Part shown: positions 1-6,875 of the stretch, in pieces
Position numbering within the stretch: the first letter of the stretch is position 1
Layout: every line of letters begins with the position of its first letter
NCBI GenBank assembly: GCA_903831335.1
Contig: CAIKXH010000089.1
Span: 1-23,367 of the forward strand
Length of the DNA stretch: 23,367 nucleotides
Source of the DNA: Candidatus Uhrbacteria bacterium
Lineage (GTDB): Bacteria; Patescibacteriota; Patescibacteriia; UBA9934; GWF2-40-263
Direction of reading: 5' to 3'
Program-made: the position numbers and the translations under genes
The notes under the pieces: generated by a model
What the model was told of the DNA's origin: nothing
Database searches by the model: none
Seen by the model: only the letters and a program-made list of their open reading frames with translations

Positions 1-754
1 CAGCCTTTTCTTCAATGGTTGGATAAAGAGGTTTTCCGCCAAATGTTTGCATGACGTTTCCAACAATTCCTTGCACTCCGCCGTGCGTACGTTCTGAACC
101 GAATAATTCTGTTGCTTCTTTTTTCTTCATGAGCACACGCTTCAATTCTAAAAGCGCTTGCGACAACATGTCTGCCGTAATGGTGATGGATTTTTTGGTG
201 GTTCCTTTTGTGGCGAATGTATCTTTGTCATACGCCTCAAGAGAGATCCACGTATCTGCGAAAACAGAAATCAATTCTAAGACGCTCGCGTGATCAATAT
301 TTGTTTCTGCGGGTATGAGTTGTTTAATATTCTGAATGGCCTTCTGAAATTCTGCGTAATGATTCTTGATAACTTTTGGATTAATGGTGTAGCCCTTTGT
401 GATGTGCTGACGCAAAGTCTTTGTTGCCCATTGGCGAAATTCAATTGCTTTTTTAGAATTCGTTCTATAACCGACAGCCAAAACAATATCAAGATTGTAA
501 AACTGTACTTGATACGTTTTTCCATCTTCGGCAGTATGTGCAAATTTTGCACATACTGAACGTTTATCTAATTCCTTGTCCTTTAAAATGTTGCGAATAT
601 GCTTTGTGACAACAGAACGTTCTGCATCAAAAACACCAGCTATTTGTTGCTGCGTTAACCAAATCGTTTCTTTTTTACTGTCTGCTTTAAACTCAATCGC
701 GCCGTCCTTTGCCTGGTAAATCACCAGGTCTTTTTTGTTTTTTGTATTTTTCAT
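1..754 (-). CDS. RhuM-family protein with Fic/Doc region, 3' end cut by window edge
   Basis: Translating the minus strand from the ATG at 754 gives 251 codons without a stop up to base 1. Residues 10-130 match the Virulence_RhuM domain as I know it: an HTH-like stretch (WLTQQQIAGVF near 32-42), then DIVLAVGYRTNSKKAIEFR and LRQHITKGYTIN. The last visible residues, GGKPLYPTIEEKA, are those that precede the HPFxDGNKR catalytic loop of Fic/Doc domains in RhuM proteins, so that loop should lie just outside the window. Fic domains transfer AMP or other nucleotides to proteins. The substrate and role of RhuM proteins are not established, and they often sit in variable genomic islands. Only a weak purine stretch precedes the start. 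The gene diverges from the plus-strand gene at 1056, and the gap contains two palindromic repeats. Confidence 0.85.
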   Translation of the reverse strand, partial: MKNTKNKKDLVIYQAKDGAIEFKADSKKETIWLTQQQIAGVFDAERSVVTKHIRNILKDKELDKRSVCAKFAHTAEDGKTYQVQFYNLDIVLAVGYRTNSKKAIEFRQWATKTLRQHITKGYTINPKVIKNHYAEFQKAIQNIKQLIPAETNIDHASVLELISVFADTWISLEAYDKDTFATKGTTKKSITITADMLSQALLELKRVLMKKKEATELFGSERTHGGVQGIVGNVMQTFGGKPLYPTIEEKA

Positions 755-820
755 ATTAGGCGCATTTTCTCTTATCTGTCTGACGTGAACAAGCGAACTG
801 TGGATAAGAAATGTGAACGC

Positions 821-898
821 GAGATCCTTCGACTAAACCTGAAACGGTCGCTCAGGATGACAATTTAACGTGAGATTGTCGAAGGGCTCAGGATGACA
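821..898. repeat. Two TGTCAT/ATCTC-type palindromic repeat units
   Basis: Two units in the same orientation, 821-862 (GAGATCCTTCGAC to CAGGATGACA) and 872-898 (GAGATTGTCGAAGG to CAGGATGACA). The outer ends pair as ATCCT/AGGAT in the first unit. They fill most of the 301-bp gap between the divergent genes at 754 and 1056 and belong to the family seen at 2216, 3468, 4944 and 5775. Confidence 0.75.
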
Positions 899-918
899 AT
901 GTGAAACAAGTCATTCCA

Positions 919-946
919 TTGACACCCGCCTCTTCTCATGTACACT
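919..946 (+). promoter_or_regulatory. Putative sigma70-type promoter for the 1056 gene
   Basis: A perfect TTGACA at 919-924 is followed after 16 bp by TACACT at 941-946, directly preceded by TG. Transcription would start near 953, giving a 5' leader of about 100 nt before the ATG at 1056. Prediction from sequence only. Confidence 0.45.
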
Positions 947-1043
947 CAAATCGTCAGGAGAATCCTGGCCAAGAGCTCTTTACCAACCATTTACTTCGCT
1001 GCGGCATGTGCTTACGCGAACCATTGGGTTGGACGAGGGTGAT

Positions 1044-1048
1044 GGAGG
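1044..1048 (+). promoter_or_regulatory. Shine-Dalgarno site setting the start at 1056
   Basis: GGAGG lies 7 nt upstream of the ATG at 1056. This makes that ATG a much better start than the in-frame GTG at 1008. Most other genes in the window lack such a site. Confidence 0.75.
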
Positions 1049-1055
1049 ATGTGCG

Positions 1056-2123
1056 ATGGAAAATGCAACCGGAAATAATCGTGTGGACATGAGATTGTTT
1101 CAGAGTCTCATCGAACGGATGAATGCGAAACGGAGCAACATCTCGGAAGAGCAAACGCGACGTTTTGCGAAATACCCGAGCGGATCTGTTTCTGATCTGT
1201 GTGTGAGTGTGAGACGTGTGCCGAATGCATGCGGTCGCACCGTAGCGAGCGCTGAGCGTTTGCCGATCACGGATCTGATGGCGACACCGAATGGCGAACC
1301 GTGCATTCTGACGGTCATGAACAGCATGCACACCGTGACGTGCGGTGATGTTGTCTACATGTTGTTGCCAGACAAGAAAGGAAAAGAGACAAAGACCATG
1401 CGGGTGGACCTGCTCGGGTTCGCTGCTGACGGAAAACCGATCACGCGCGTGTACGGTGTGTGCGACGAACCGTTTGCGATTCCGCCGTTCTACATCTTTC
1501 ACGGAGACAAAGGTCTCTACAAAAACGAAACGGGTTTTCATGGAGCGACTGTGCTCAAAGATGGAGACCTGGTCTACTGCGTTGATGATGGAGAGCAATC
1601 CTTTTTGTATCGCAACGAAAAAATCGTTGCGCAACGCGAAGGAGTTGTTTCGACAGCTCTTCCGATTCAGTTCTGTGAACTGCACGAGAATCGATTCGTC
1701 TGTCTTGTGCAAAAAGAAGAAAGCGGAGCGCCTCCGTATCGTCTCACAACATTCACAGAACCAAACCAAGTGTTTGGACGCGAATACGTGGACATTCGGA
1801 TGACAAATACAGGACTCCTTGCGATCACCCACGACTGTTTTGTGGATGACCCTTTCGCAACAGACGGAGAAACGTTTTTCACTCCTCAAAGCAGCAATCC
1901 ATTTGGAAACAATCCGTACCTTGCAGACCTGAAGAAACTTCCCGATGGACGCATTGCGTACATCGGAGAATCCACACGCGATCATCTGCGATGCATCGTG
2001 GTCGACAAGAAAGAACAACCGGGATTCGATCTCGTGAGCGGGTTGTTCGAGCGTAACGGCGTCTGGATGTACTACGGGATCATCGGATACCATTTGTACT
2101 CCATGGAAATTCCACCTCTGTGA
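1056..2123 (+). CDS. Conserved-looking hypothetical protein, possibly beta-propeller-like
   Basis: 355 codons from an ATG with GGAGG 7 nt upstream, ending in TGA inside a terminator stem. I do not recognise the family. There is no signal peptide and no obvious membrane segment, so it is probably cytosolic. From about residue 40 onward it alternates short strand-like hydrophobic stretches with polar turns, such as FIAxP-like and DGDLVYCVDDG, and recurrent patterns like LKKLPDGRIAYIG. That is what a propeller or other repetitive beta fold looks like. An overlapping minus-strand frame at 954-2132 is also open, but it is Arg/His/Cys-rich and has no SD site, so I take this strand as coding. The base composition is more G+C-rich than in the neighbouring genes. 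Confidence 0.7.
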   Translation: MENATGNNRVDMRLFQSLIERMNAKRSNISEEQTRRFAKYPSGSVSDLCVSVRRVPNACGRTVASAERLPITDLMATPNGEPCILTVMNSMHTVTCGDVVYMLLPDKKGKETKTMRVDLLGFAADGKPITRVYGVCDEPFAIPPFYIFHGDKGLYKNETGFHGATVLKDGDLVYCVDDGEQSFLYRNEKIVAQREGVVSTALPIQFCELHENRFVCLVQKEESGAPPYRLTTFTEPNQVFGREYVDIRMTNTGLLAITHDCFVDDPFATDGETFFTPQSSNPFGNNPYLADLKKLPDGRIAYIGESTRDHLRCIVVDKKEQPGFDLVSGLFERNGVWMYYGIIGYHLYSMEIPPL

Positions 2124-2147
2124 ACGATTCAATCGTTCATTTTTTTT
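2121..2147 (+). terminator. Rho-independent terminator of the 1056 gene
   Basis: Perfect 8-bp stem TGAACGAT / ATCGTTCA with a 3-nt loop (2121-2139), followed by eight T residues (2140-2147). The TGA stop codon of the gene is the first three bases of the stem. Confidence 0.9.
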
Positions 2148-2152
2148 ATGCG

Positions 2153-2189
2153 AAAAAAAACGCGGGGATGGTCACGACCATCCCCTGCG
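2153..2189 (-). terminator. REP-like palindrome acting as tyrS terminator
   Basis: GGGGATGGTC (2164-2173), a 2-nt loop and GACCATCCCC (2176-2185) form a perfect 10-bp stem, extended by three more pairs around a bulged T. Read on the minus strand, the stem is followed by eight T residues (complement of A at 2153-2160), a strong intrinsic terminator 70 nt after tyrS. The same palindrome recurs at 17555-17582 beside the transposase, so a mobile repeat seems to have been adopted as a terminator. Confidence 0.8.
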
Positions 2190-2215
2190 TTCTGTTCCGT
2201 TCTGTTTCTTAAACG

Positions 2216-2256
2216 GAAGATTGCTTCGTCGTCGAAGACTCCTCCTCGCAATGACA
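2216..2256. repeat. Palindromic repeat unit, ATTGC/GCAAT subtype
   Basis: One unit running from GAAGATTGCTTCGTCG to CTCGCAATGACA, with terminal stem ATTGC/GCAAT, immediately downstream of tyrS. It is the same subtype as the pair at 3468-3555 on the other side of tyrS. Confidence 0.7.
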
Positions 2257-2257
2257 A

Positions 2258-3460
2258 CTAGATAACACGGATAAAAAATCGTTTTCCTTTTTGGATCAAT
2301 GGTTTTTTGGATGGATCGATAACCAATTCATAATCCGCCACAACAACTTCATCCACTTTCACTCCTCCACCATCAATCAATCGACGTGCTTCACTTTTGG
2401 ATGGCGCGAGTTTTGTTTCTACGAGAACATCGATGATGGACATTGCGCTTGCGAGTTTTACTTCTTCGATATTTTCTGGAATCGCGTGCTCTTGAAAAAG
2501 TTTGTTGAATCGATCAACCGCTGCGTCACCCATCGCTCTGTCGAAAAACGTTGCAACCACTTCTGCCGCAAGTTTCACTTTATAGTCGCGTGGATTTACT
2601 CCGTCCCCCATCGCAATTTTCATTTCTTTGATTTCTCCATTTGGAAGATCTGTGAGAATTTCAAATCCTGGAATAATCATGCCATCAGTCCAACTCATGA
2701 CTTTGCCGAACATATCATCTGGCGTGTCGGAAAGCGTGATCATATTCCCTTCACTCTTTCCCATCTTCTTTCCTGTTGGATCAACAAGCAACTTCGAGGT
2801 GATGACGAACTTTTCTTTTCCTTTGAGTGCTTTCATCAAATCACGCCCCGCAAGCATATTGAACGTCTGATCGTTTCCTCCGATCTCTCCGTCGACATTC
2901 ATGGCGACCGAGTCGTAAGCCTGCATGAGCGGATATAAAAACTCGTGCAAATGAATAGGTTTTCCCTCTTCAAGACGCTTTTCGAACATGTCGCGCTCCA
3001 TAAACTGTTGGACAGTAAAGTTCGATGCAAGTTCTGTTGTGTCTCTAAGCGTTAACTTATCGAGCCACTCACTGTTATATTTGAGTTCTGCAGCATTTTC
3101 TCCTTCGAACGAAATAATTTTGCTTGCTTGCGCTTTATACTTCGATGCATTTTCGAGAACTTGCTCACGAGTCAACCGAACCCGTGTCGCTGACTTATCA
3201 GTCGGATCTCCGATCATTCCTGTGAAATCTCCGACAAGCAAAATCAATTTGTGTCCGAGTTTTTGAAACTCAGCCATTTTGCGAAGAGGAATCGCATGAC
3301 CCAAATGCAAATCTGGTCCTGTTGGATCGATTCCCAAATAAAGCGTGAGTTGCTTTCCGTCTTTGAGTCGTGATTCAATAAAATCAAACGACGGGTAGAT
3401 ATTTTCTACACCGCGTGTAAGCAAGGTATTGATAGCTGTTTCATCTGTATTGATGTTCAT
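2258..3460 (-). CDS. tyrS: Tyrosyl-tRNA synthetase
   Basis: Cytosolic class I aminoacyl-tRNA synthetase that charges tRNA-Tyr with tyrosine using ATP. The 400 residues match the family length. The Rossmann catalytic core carries the HIGH-type motif as HLGH at 52-55 and the KMSKS-type loop as KMGKS at 232-236. The tyrosine-recognition region reads YDSVAMNVDGEIGGNDQ at 182-198. A C-terminal S4 RNA-binding domain runs from about 335 to 400. The ATG at 3460 gives the expected N-terminus, with no clear SD site. The gene lies 103 bp downstream of the mutase gene on the same strand, with a repeat pair in the gap, so they may or may not share a transcript. A strong terminator follows at 2153-2189. 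Confidence 0.96.
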   Translation of the reverse strand: MNINTDETAINTLLTRGVENIYPSFDFIESRLKDGKQLTLYLGIDPTGPDLHLGHAIPLRKMAEFQKLGHKLILLVGDFTGMIGDPTDKSATRVRLTREQVLENASKYKAQASKIISFEGENAAELKYNSEWLDKLTLRDTTELASNFTVQQFMERDMFEKRLEEGKPIHLHEFLYPLMQAYDSVAMNVDGEIGGNDQTFNMLAGRDLMKALKGKEKFVITSKLLVDPTGKKMGKSEGNMITLSDTPDDMFGKVMSWTDGMIIPGFEILTDLPNGEIKEMKIAMGDGVNPRDYKVKLAAEVVATFFDRAMGDAAVDRFNKLFQEHAIPENIEEVKLASAMSIIDVLVETKLAPSKSEARRLIDGGGVKVDEVVVADYELVIDPSKKPLIQKGKRFFIRVI

Positions 3461-3467
3461 ATAATAG

Positions 3468-3555
3468 TGTCATTGCGAGGAGTCAGACGACGAAGCAATC
3501 TTTGTATGTCACCCGATACGTGCGAAAAGATTGCTTCGCTCCGCTCGCAATGACA
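3468..3555. repeat. Inverted pair of palindromic repeat units
   Basis: Unit 3468-3502 starts TGTCATTGCGAGG and ends GAAGCAATCTT. Unit 3527-3555 is its inverse, AAGATTGCTTCG to CTCGCAATGACA. Together they fill the pmm-tyrS gap and could fold as one large hairpin or two small ones. Each unit keeps the terminal ATTGC/GCAAT pairing. Confidence 0.8.
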
Positions 3556-3563
3556 AGATTAAT

Positions 3564-4949
3564 TTAAACTGTTTCCTTTATCAGCGCAACCAATTCATCC
3601 CGTTTCTGTTCCATAAGTTCTTTGCTCGAAGCTTCCACAATCAAGCGCAAGAGTGGCTCTGTATTTGATGGCCTCACAATAAACCACCAATCTTTCGCAA
3701 ATTCACAGCGAATCCCATCCAATCTGTTCACTTTCGTCGCGCCCGCTGCATATTGTTCGAGCTTGTCGAGAACCTGTTGTTTCTCATGCACCTCAATATT
3801 TACCTCACCGCTGTTTGTGTATGCCCGATATGGTCGGACCATGTCAGCAAATGTTTGCCCAGACTTTTTCCAGATCGATAAAATGCGAACAATCGCGTGA
3901 TCTACTGCCTCAAGTCCGTGTGATTCTTGGAAATAAAAATGGCTTGAAACTTCTCCACCAAGCACAGCGCCTTGCGTTTGGAATGCTTCGACAACGAACT
4001 TGCGACCGATTCGACACTCAAGCGGAACGCCGCCATTTTCTGTCACAGCATCGAACGTGGTCCAACTTTGGTTTGGAGAAACAACAATCTTTGAGCCAGG
4101 TTTCTTTGAGAGAACATCTTTTGCAAACAATGCGAGTGTAAGATCTCCGCGCAAGCTGATTCCTTCGTTGTCGATAAATCCAACACGATCCGCGTCTCCA
4201 TCAAGCGCAATTCCAAAATCTGCACGTTCTCGAATCACAGCCGCTTTCACATCTGCGAGTGTTTCTTCTTTTGCCGGATTCGCTTCATGATTTGGAAAAT
4301 GTGCATCTGGTTCAGGATAAAGTTCTACAACATCAATATTCAATCGCTTACAAAGTTCACGAACAGACATCGCTCCCATTCCATTTCCATAATCAATGAC
4401 CAGTTTCGTTCCAGAAAAATCAGGAAGATCATCAACACCAACACACATGTCAAGATAGTCTGACAAAACATCCTGCTGCGTCACACTTCCCTTTGTCACC
4501 TTTGTCACCTCTGCCACCTTTGTCACCTCTTCCAAAATTTCTAATCCTGAAATCGGGAGCCCGCTTCCGAGGGCCATTTTTATTCCGTTAAATTCTGGCG
4601 GGTTGTGAGAAGCCGTTACCATGAGTCCGGCGTCGATATGTGATTGGCTTGAAACAGCAAAGTTAAACATGGACGTACTACAAAGTCCGATGTCGATCAC
4701 GTTTGCACCCGTTGAGACGATTCCCTCGATTGCCGCACGTTCGAGTTCCGGACTGGTTTCGCGCATATCACGCCCGACAACTACGGTTTTTGCCCCTGTT
4801 TTTGACACAAGCGCAACACCAACCGCTCGAGCAATCTCGACAGTCACTTCATCGAGCAATCCGCGAATATCATAGGCACGAAAGATGTGTTTTGGAATCT
4901 CCATATTTTTTGACGAATCAGTGATTTTTACGTAGAATTTATCTGTCAT
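3564..4949 (-). CDS. Phosphomannomutase/phosphoglucomutase (alpha-D-phosphohexomutase)
   Basis: Interconverts hexose 1- and 6-phosphates for sugar-nucleotide and envelope polysaccharide synthesis. Four domains are visible: the phosphoserine loop TASHNPPEFNG at 112-122 (catalytic Ser114), the Mg-binding loop DGDADRVGF at 250-258, the sugar-binding loop GEVSSH at 332-337 (GExSGH is usual, so one Gly is Ser here), and the phosphate-binding loop RPSNTEPLLRL at 426-436. Residues 142-153 are a VTK/VAE tandem repeat. The length of 461 is normal. The start is uncertain. The ATG at 4949 falls inside a TGTCAT repeat, and an in-frame ATG at 4904 begins MEIPKHIFRAYDIRG, the usual N-terminus of the family. 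Neither has an SD site. The preference of the enzyme for mannose or glucose cannot be told from sequence. Confidence 0.92.
   Translation of the reverse strand: MTDKFYVKITDSSKNMEIPKHIFRAYDIRGLLDEVTVEIARAVGVALVSKTGAKTVVVGRDMRETSPELERAAIEGIVSTGANVIDIGLCSTSMFNFAVSSQSHIDAGLMVTASHNPPEFNGIKMALGSGLPISGLEILEEVTKVAEVTKVTKGSVTQQDVLSDYLDMCVGVDDLPDFSGTKLVIDYGNGMGAMSVRELCKRLNIDVVELYPEPDAHFPNHEANPAKEETLADVKAAVIRERADFGIALDGDADRVGFIDNEGISLRGDLTLALFAKDVLSKKPGSKIVVSPNQSWTTFDAVTENGGVPLECRIGRKFVVEAFQTQGAVLGGEVSSHFYFQESHGLEAVDHAIVRILSIWKKSGQTFADMVRPYRAYTNSGEVNIEVHEKQQVLDKLEQYAAGATKVNRLDGIRCEFAKDWWFIVRPSNTEPLLRLIVEASSKELMEQKRDELVALIKETV
4492..4527 (-). repeat. Four tandem 9-bp repeats inside the mutase gene
   Basis: TTTGTCACC occurs at 4492-4500, 4501-4509 and 4519-4527, with the variant TCTGCCACC at 4510-4518. 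Read on the coding strand they give VTK-VAE-VTK-VTK, in frame, in the segment after the phosphoserine domain loop. Confidence 0.85.
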
Positions 4950-5194
4950 TTCGACTGAAGGCCCCAGTTTATCTCAGGGCCGAAACGGAGAAATCTCCCG
5001 CGCCTTGCTCTGTCATTTCGACCGACGAGTCATCGAGGAGCGGAGAAATCTCATGTTAACACACGAGATCTCTCGACTAGACCAACAACGGTCGTTCGAG
5101 ATGACACAAAAGATCCATAAACTCTTTAATTATCAACTTGAGATCCCTCGGCTGCGTCACAATGAACAACAGTGTGACTCCGCTCGGGATGACA
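4944..5194. repeat. Cluster of four palindromic repeat units between pmm and lemA
   Basis: Units at 4944-4997 and 5011-5052 (both TGTCATTTCGAC to GAGAAATCTC), 5065-5106 (inverse, GAGATCTCTCGAC to GAGATGACA) and 5140-5194 (GAGATCCCTCGGC to CGGGATGACA). The last unit has an extra inner stem, GTCAC/GTGAC. The cluster fills the whole gap between the divergent pmm and lemA genes. It supplies the possible ATG of pmm and an open frame in front of lemA. Confidence 0.8.
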
Positions 5195-5214
5195 AGAAAC
5201 TAACCTTCACTCAT

Positions 5215-5766
5215 ATGTCCCTCCTTTGGATTCTCATCGGCGTTCTCATTGTTTTAGGACTTTGGCTTATTCTATCATATAACGGACTCATCTCTCTTCG
5301 GAATCGTTCTGATGAGGCTTGGTCTGACATTGAGGTGCAAATGAAGCGCCGATATGATTTGATTCCAAATTTGATCAATACAGTTAAAGGATACGCTACG
5401 CATGAAGCGAGTGTCTTTGAACAAGTCACAAAAGCGCGTGCATCTGCAATGGGAGCACAAACCCTTGAAGAACATGCGCAAGCAGAAGGAATGCTTACAA
5501 ACACCCTCAAGTCTTTGTTTGCTGTTTCAGAAAATTATCCAGCCCTTCAAGCTTCACAAAACTTCCTTGAATTGCAACACGAACTCCGTGATGCAGAAGA
5601 CAAAATTCAAGCCGCTCGCAGATTCTATAACGGAAATGTACGCGTATATAACACAAGCCTCCAATCCTTCCCCGTAAACATGATGGCAAAATCCTTTGCC
5701 TTCACAGCAAAAGAATTTTTCAACATGCCAGAAAATGAAAAGGTTGTACCAGAAGTGAAGTTTTAA
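5215..5766 (+). CDS. lemA: LemA family protein
   Basis: 183 residues, the family norm. An N-terminal membrane helix (about 2-23) is followed by LISLRNRSDEAWSDIEVQ and MKRRYDLIPNLINTVKGYA, the conserved LemA core, then long helices and the closing FFNMPENEKVVPEVKF typical of the family. It is probably anchored in the cytoplasmic membrane with the helical body outside. The molecular function is not settled. The frame stays open upstream to 5005, but that part translates repeat DNA, so I start at the ATG at 5215. There is no SD site. It sits 108 bp before htpX, and lemA-htpX pairing is common in bacteria, suggesting a role in membrane protein quality control. Confidence 0.93.
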   Translation: MSLLWILIGVLIVLGLWLILSYNGLISLRNRSDEAWSDIEVQMKRRYDLIPNLINTVKGYATHEASVFEQVTKARASAMGAQTLEEHAQAEGMLTNTLKSLFAVSENYPALQASQNFLELQHELRDAEDKIQAARRFYNGNVRVYNTSLQSFPVNMMAKSFAFTAKEFFNMPENEKVVPEVKF

Positions 5767-5774
5767 TTTCCCAA

Positions 5775-5864
5775 TGTCATCCTGAGGGAGTTCGACGACC
5801 GAAGGATCTCGCGCTTATAAACAAGTTTTTAAACATGAGATCCTTCACTGCGTTCAGGATGACA
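5775..5864. repeat. Inverted pair of palindromic repeat units between lemA and htpX
   Basis: Unit 5775-5810 (TGTCATCCTGAGG to GAAGGATCTC) and inverse unit 5837-5864 (GAGATCCTTCACTG to CAGGATGACA), of the ATCCT/AGGAT subtype, separated by an A+T-rich spacer. They occupy nearly all of the 108-bp gap. Confidence 0.8.
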
Positions 5865-5874
5865 CAAATACAAT

Positions 5875-6771
5875 ATGATCTACGAACAAATCTCTTCAAA
5901 TAAAAAAATGACCTGGTTTCTAATCTCGCTCTTTTCGATCGTGATTGTGTTACTGGGTTGGGCGTTTGGTGCCTGGATGGGAGATTCGTTCTCTGGAATT
6001 TTTCTTGCAACGATTGTTTCTGTTGTCATGACACTTATCGGATTTTATAAAGGTGATTCTGTTGCGCTTACAACTTCTGGAGCGAAGATGATTGAAAAAT
6101 CTGATAGTCCAGAGCTGTATCGTCTTGTAGAAAATCTCTCGATCGCTGCAGGACTCCCAACGCCAAAAATTTACATCATGCAAGATTCCGCCATGAATGC
6201 ATTTGCAACAGGGCGTGATCCAGAACATGCATCGATCGCTGTTACAACAGGACTCTTGCAAGCACTCGATAAACAAGAACTAGAGGGAGTGCTCGCACAT
6301 GAACTTTCACACATCGGAAATTATGACATCCGCGTCATGACGATTGTCGTCGTACTCGTTGGTGTTATTTTGTTGTTATCTGATTGGATGACAAGATCCT
6401 TCTTCTTCGGTCGCGGAAATCGTGACAATGACAACAATTCGAATGCAGGCATCATGCTCGTGATCGGAATCATCCTTGCGATCTTATCGCCGATTTTTGC
6501 CGAGCTCATCAAACTCGCCATCTCTCGCCAACGAGAATATCTCGCTGATGCGTCCGCTGGTCTTCTCACGCGCTATCCTCAAGGTCTGATCGGAGCGCTC
6601 GAAAAAATTGCTTCACAAGATCAACCCATGTCTCGCGCAAACCACGCAACCGCCCACCTCTTCCTCGCAAACCCATTTGACCCACACGTCACAAAAAAGT
6701 TTGAACAAATGTTCTCCACACACCCACCGATTGAAGAACGGATCGCGAGATTGAAACAGGCCGGGCTGTAA
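5875..6771 (+). CDS. htpX: HtpX-like membrane zinc metalloprotease
   Basis: 298 residues. The start MIYEQISSNK is the usual HtpX opening. Two membrane helices lie at about 14-34 and 40-56. The zinc site is HELSH at 142-146, with the third ligand Glu221 in REYLAD. Two more helices lie at about 154-171 and 192-213. The C-terminus FSTHPPIEERIARL is the standard family ending. M48 proteases of this type cut damaged or misassembled membrane proteins on the cytoplasmic side. The gene follows lemA with a repeat pair between them, so co-transcription is likely but not certain. No SD site is visible. Confidence 0.95.
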   Translation: MIYEQISSNKKMTWFLISLFSIVIVLLGWAFGAWMGDSFSGIFLATIVSVVMTLIGFYKGDSVALTTSGAKMIEKSDSPELYRLVENLSIAAGLPTPKIYIMQDSAMNAFATGRDPEHASIAVTTGLLQALDKQELEGVLAHELSHIGNYDIRVMTIVVVLVGVILLLSDWMTRSFFFGRGNRDNDNNSNAGIMLVIGIILAILSPIFAELIKLAISRQREYLADASAGLLTRYPQGLIGALEKIASQDQPMSRANHATAHLFLANPFDPHVTKKFEQMFSTHPPIEERIARLKQAGL

Positions 6772-6787
6772 TGTATTCATGATAATC

Positions 6788-6816
6788 CGCGGGCGGGTCT
6801 CGACCCGTCCCTACAG
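6788..6816. repeat. REP-like GC palindrome upstream of clpC
   Basis: Core CGGGTC TC GACCCG at 6794-6807, inside a GGGCGGGTC...GACCCGTCCC arm pair with one offset, followed by CTACAGGCGC. It lies in the 104-bp htpX-clpC gap and is not followed by a T run on either strand. It resembles the palindromes at 2164, 17555 and 23187 in layout but not in exact sequence. Confidence 0.55.
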
Positions 6817-6875
6817 GCGCGTTCATTTCCCCTTTTGTCATTTGGTGCTTTCTCTTTGGAATTTCTTTTACCTTT

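Noticed and set aside
954..2132. Open minus-strand frame of 392 codons opposite the 1056 gene
   Set aside because: Arg/His/Cys/Ser-rich translation without recognisable domains and no ribosome binding site. The opposite strand has GGAGG at correct spacing and a terminator overlapping its stop codon.
4492..4527. Possible CRISPR-like array
   Set aside because: The 9-bp units are adjacent without spacers and encode part of the mutase in frame.
5005..5214. 70-codon N-terminal extension of LemA
   Set aside because: It translates three palindromic repeat units. LemA proteins begin near the membrane helix, so the ATG at 5215 is used.
6788..6816. CIRCE- or CtsR-type operator upstream of clpC
   Set aside because: The palindrome CGGGTCTCGACCCG does not match CIRCE (TTAGCACTC-N9-GAGTGCTAA) or the CtsR heptad pattern. 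It looks like a REP-type repeat.
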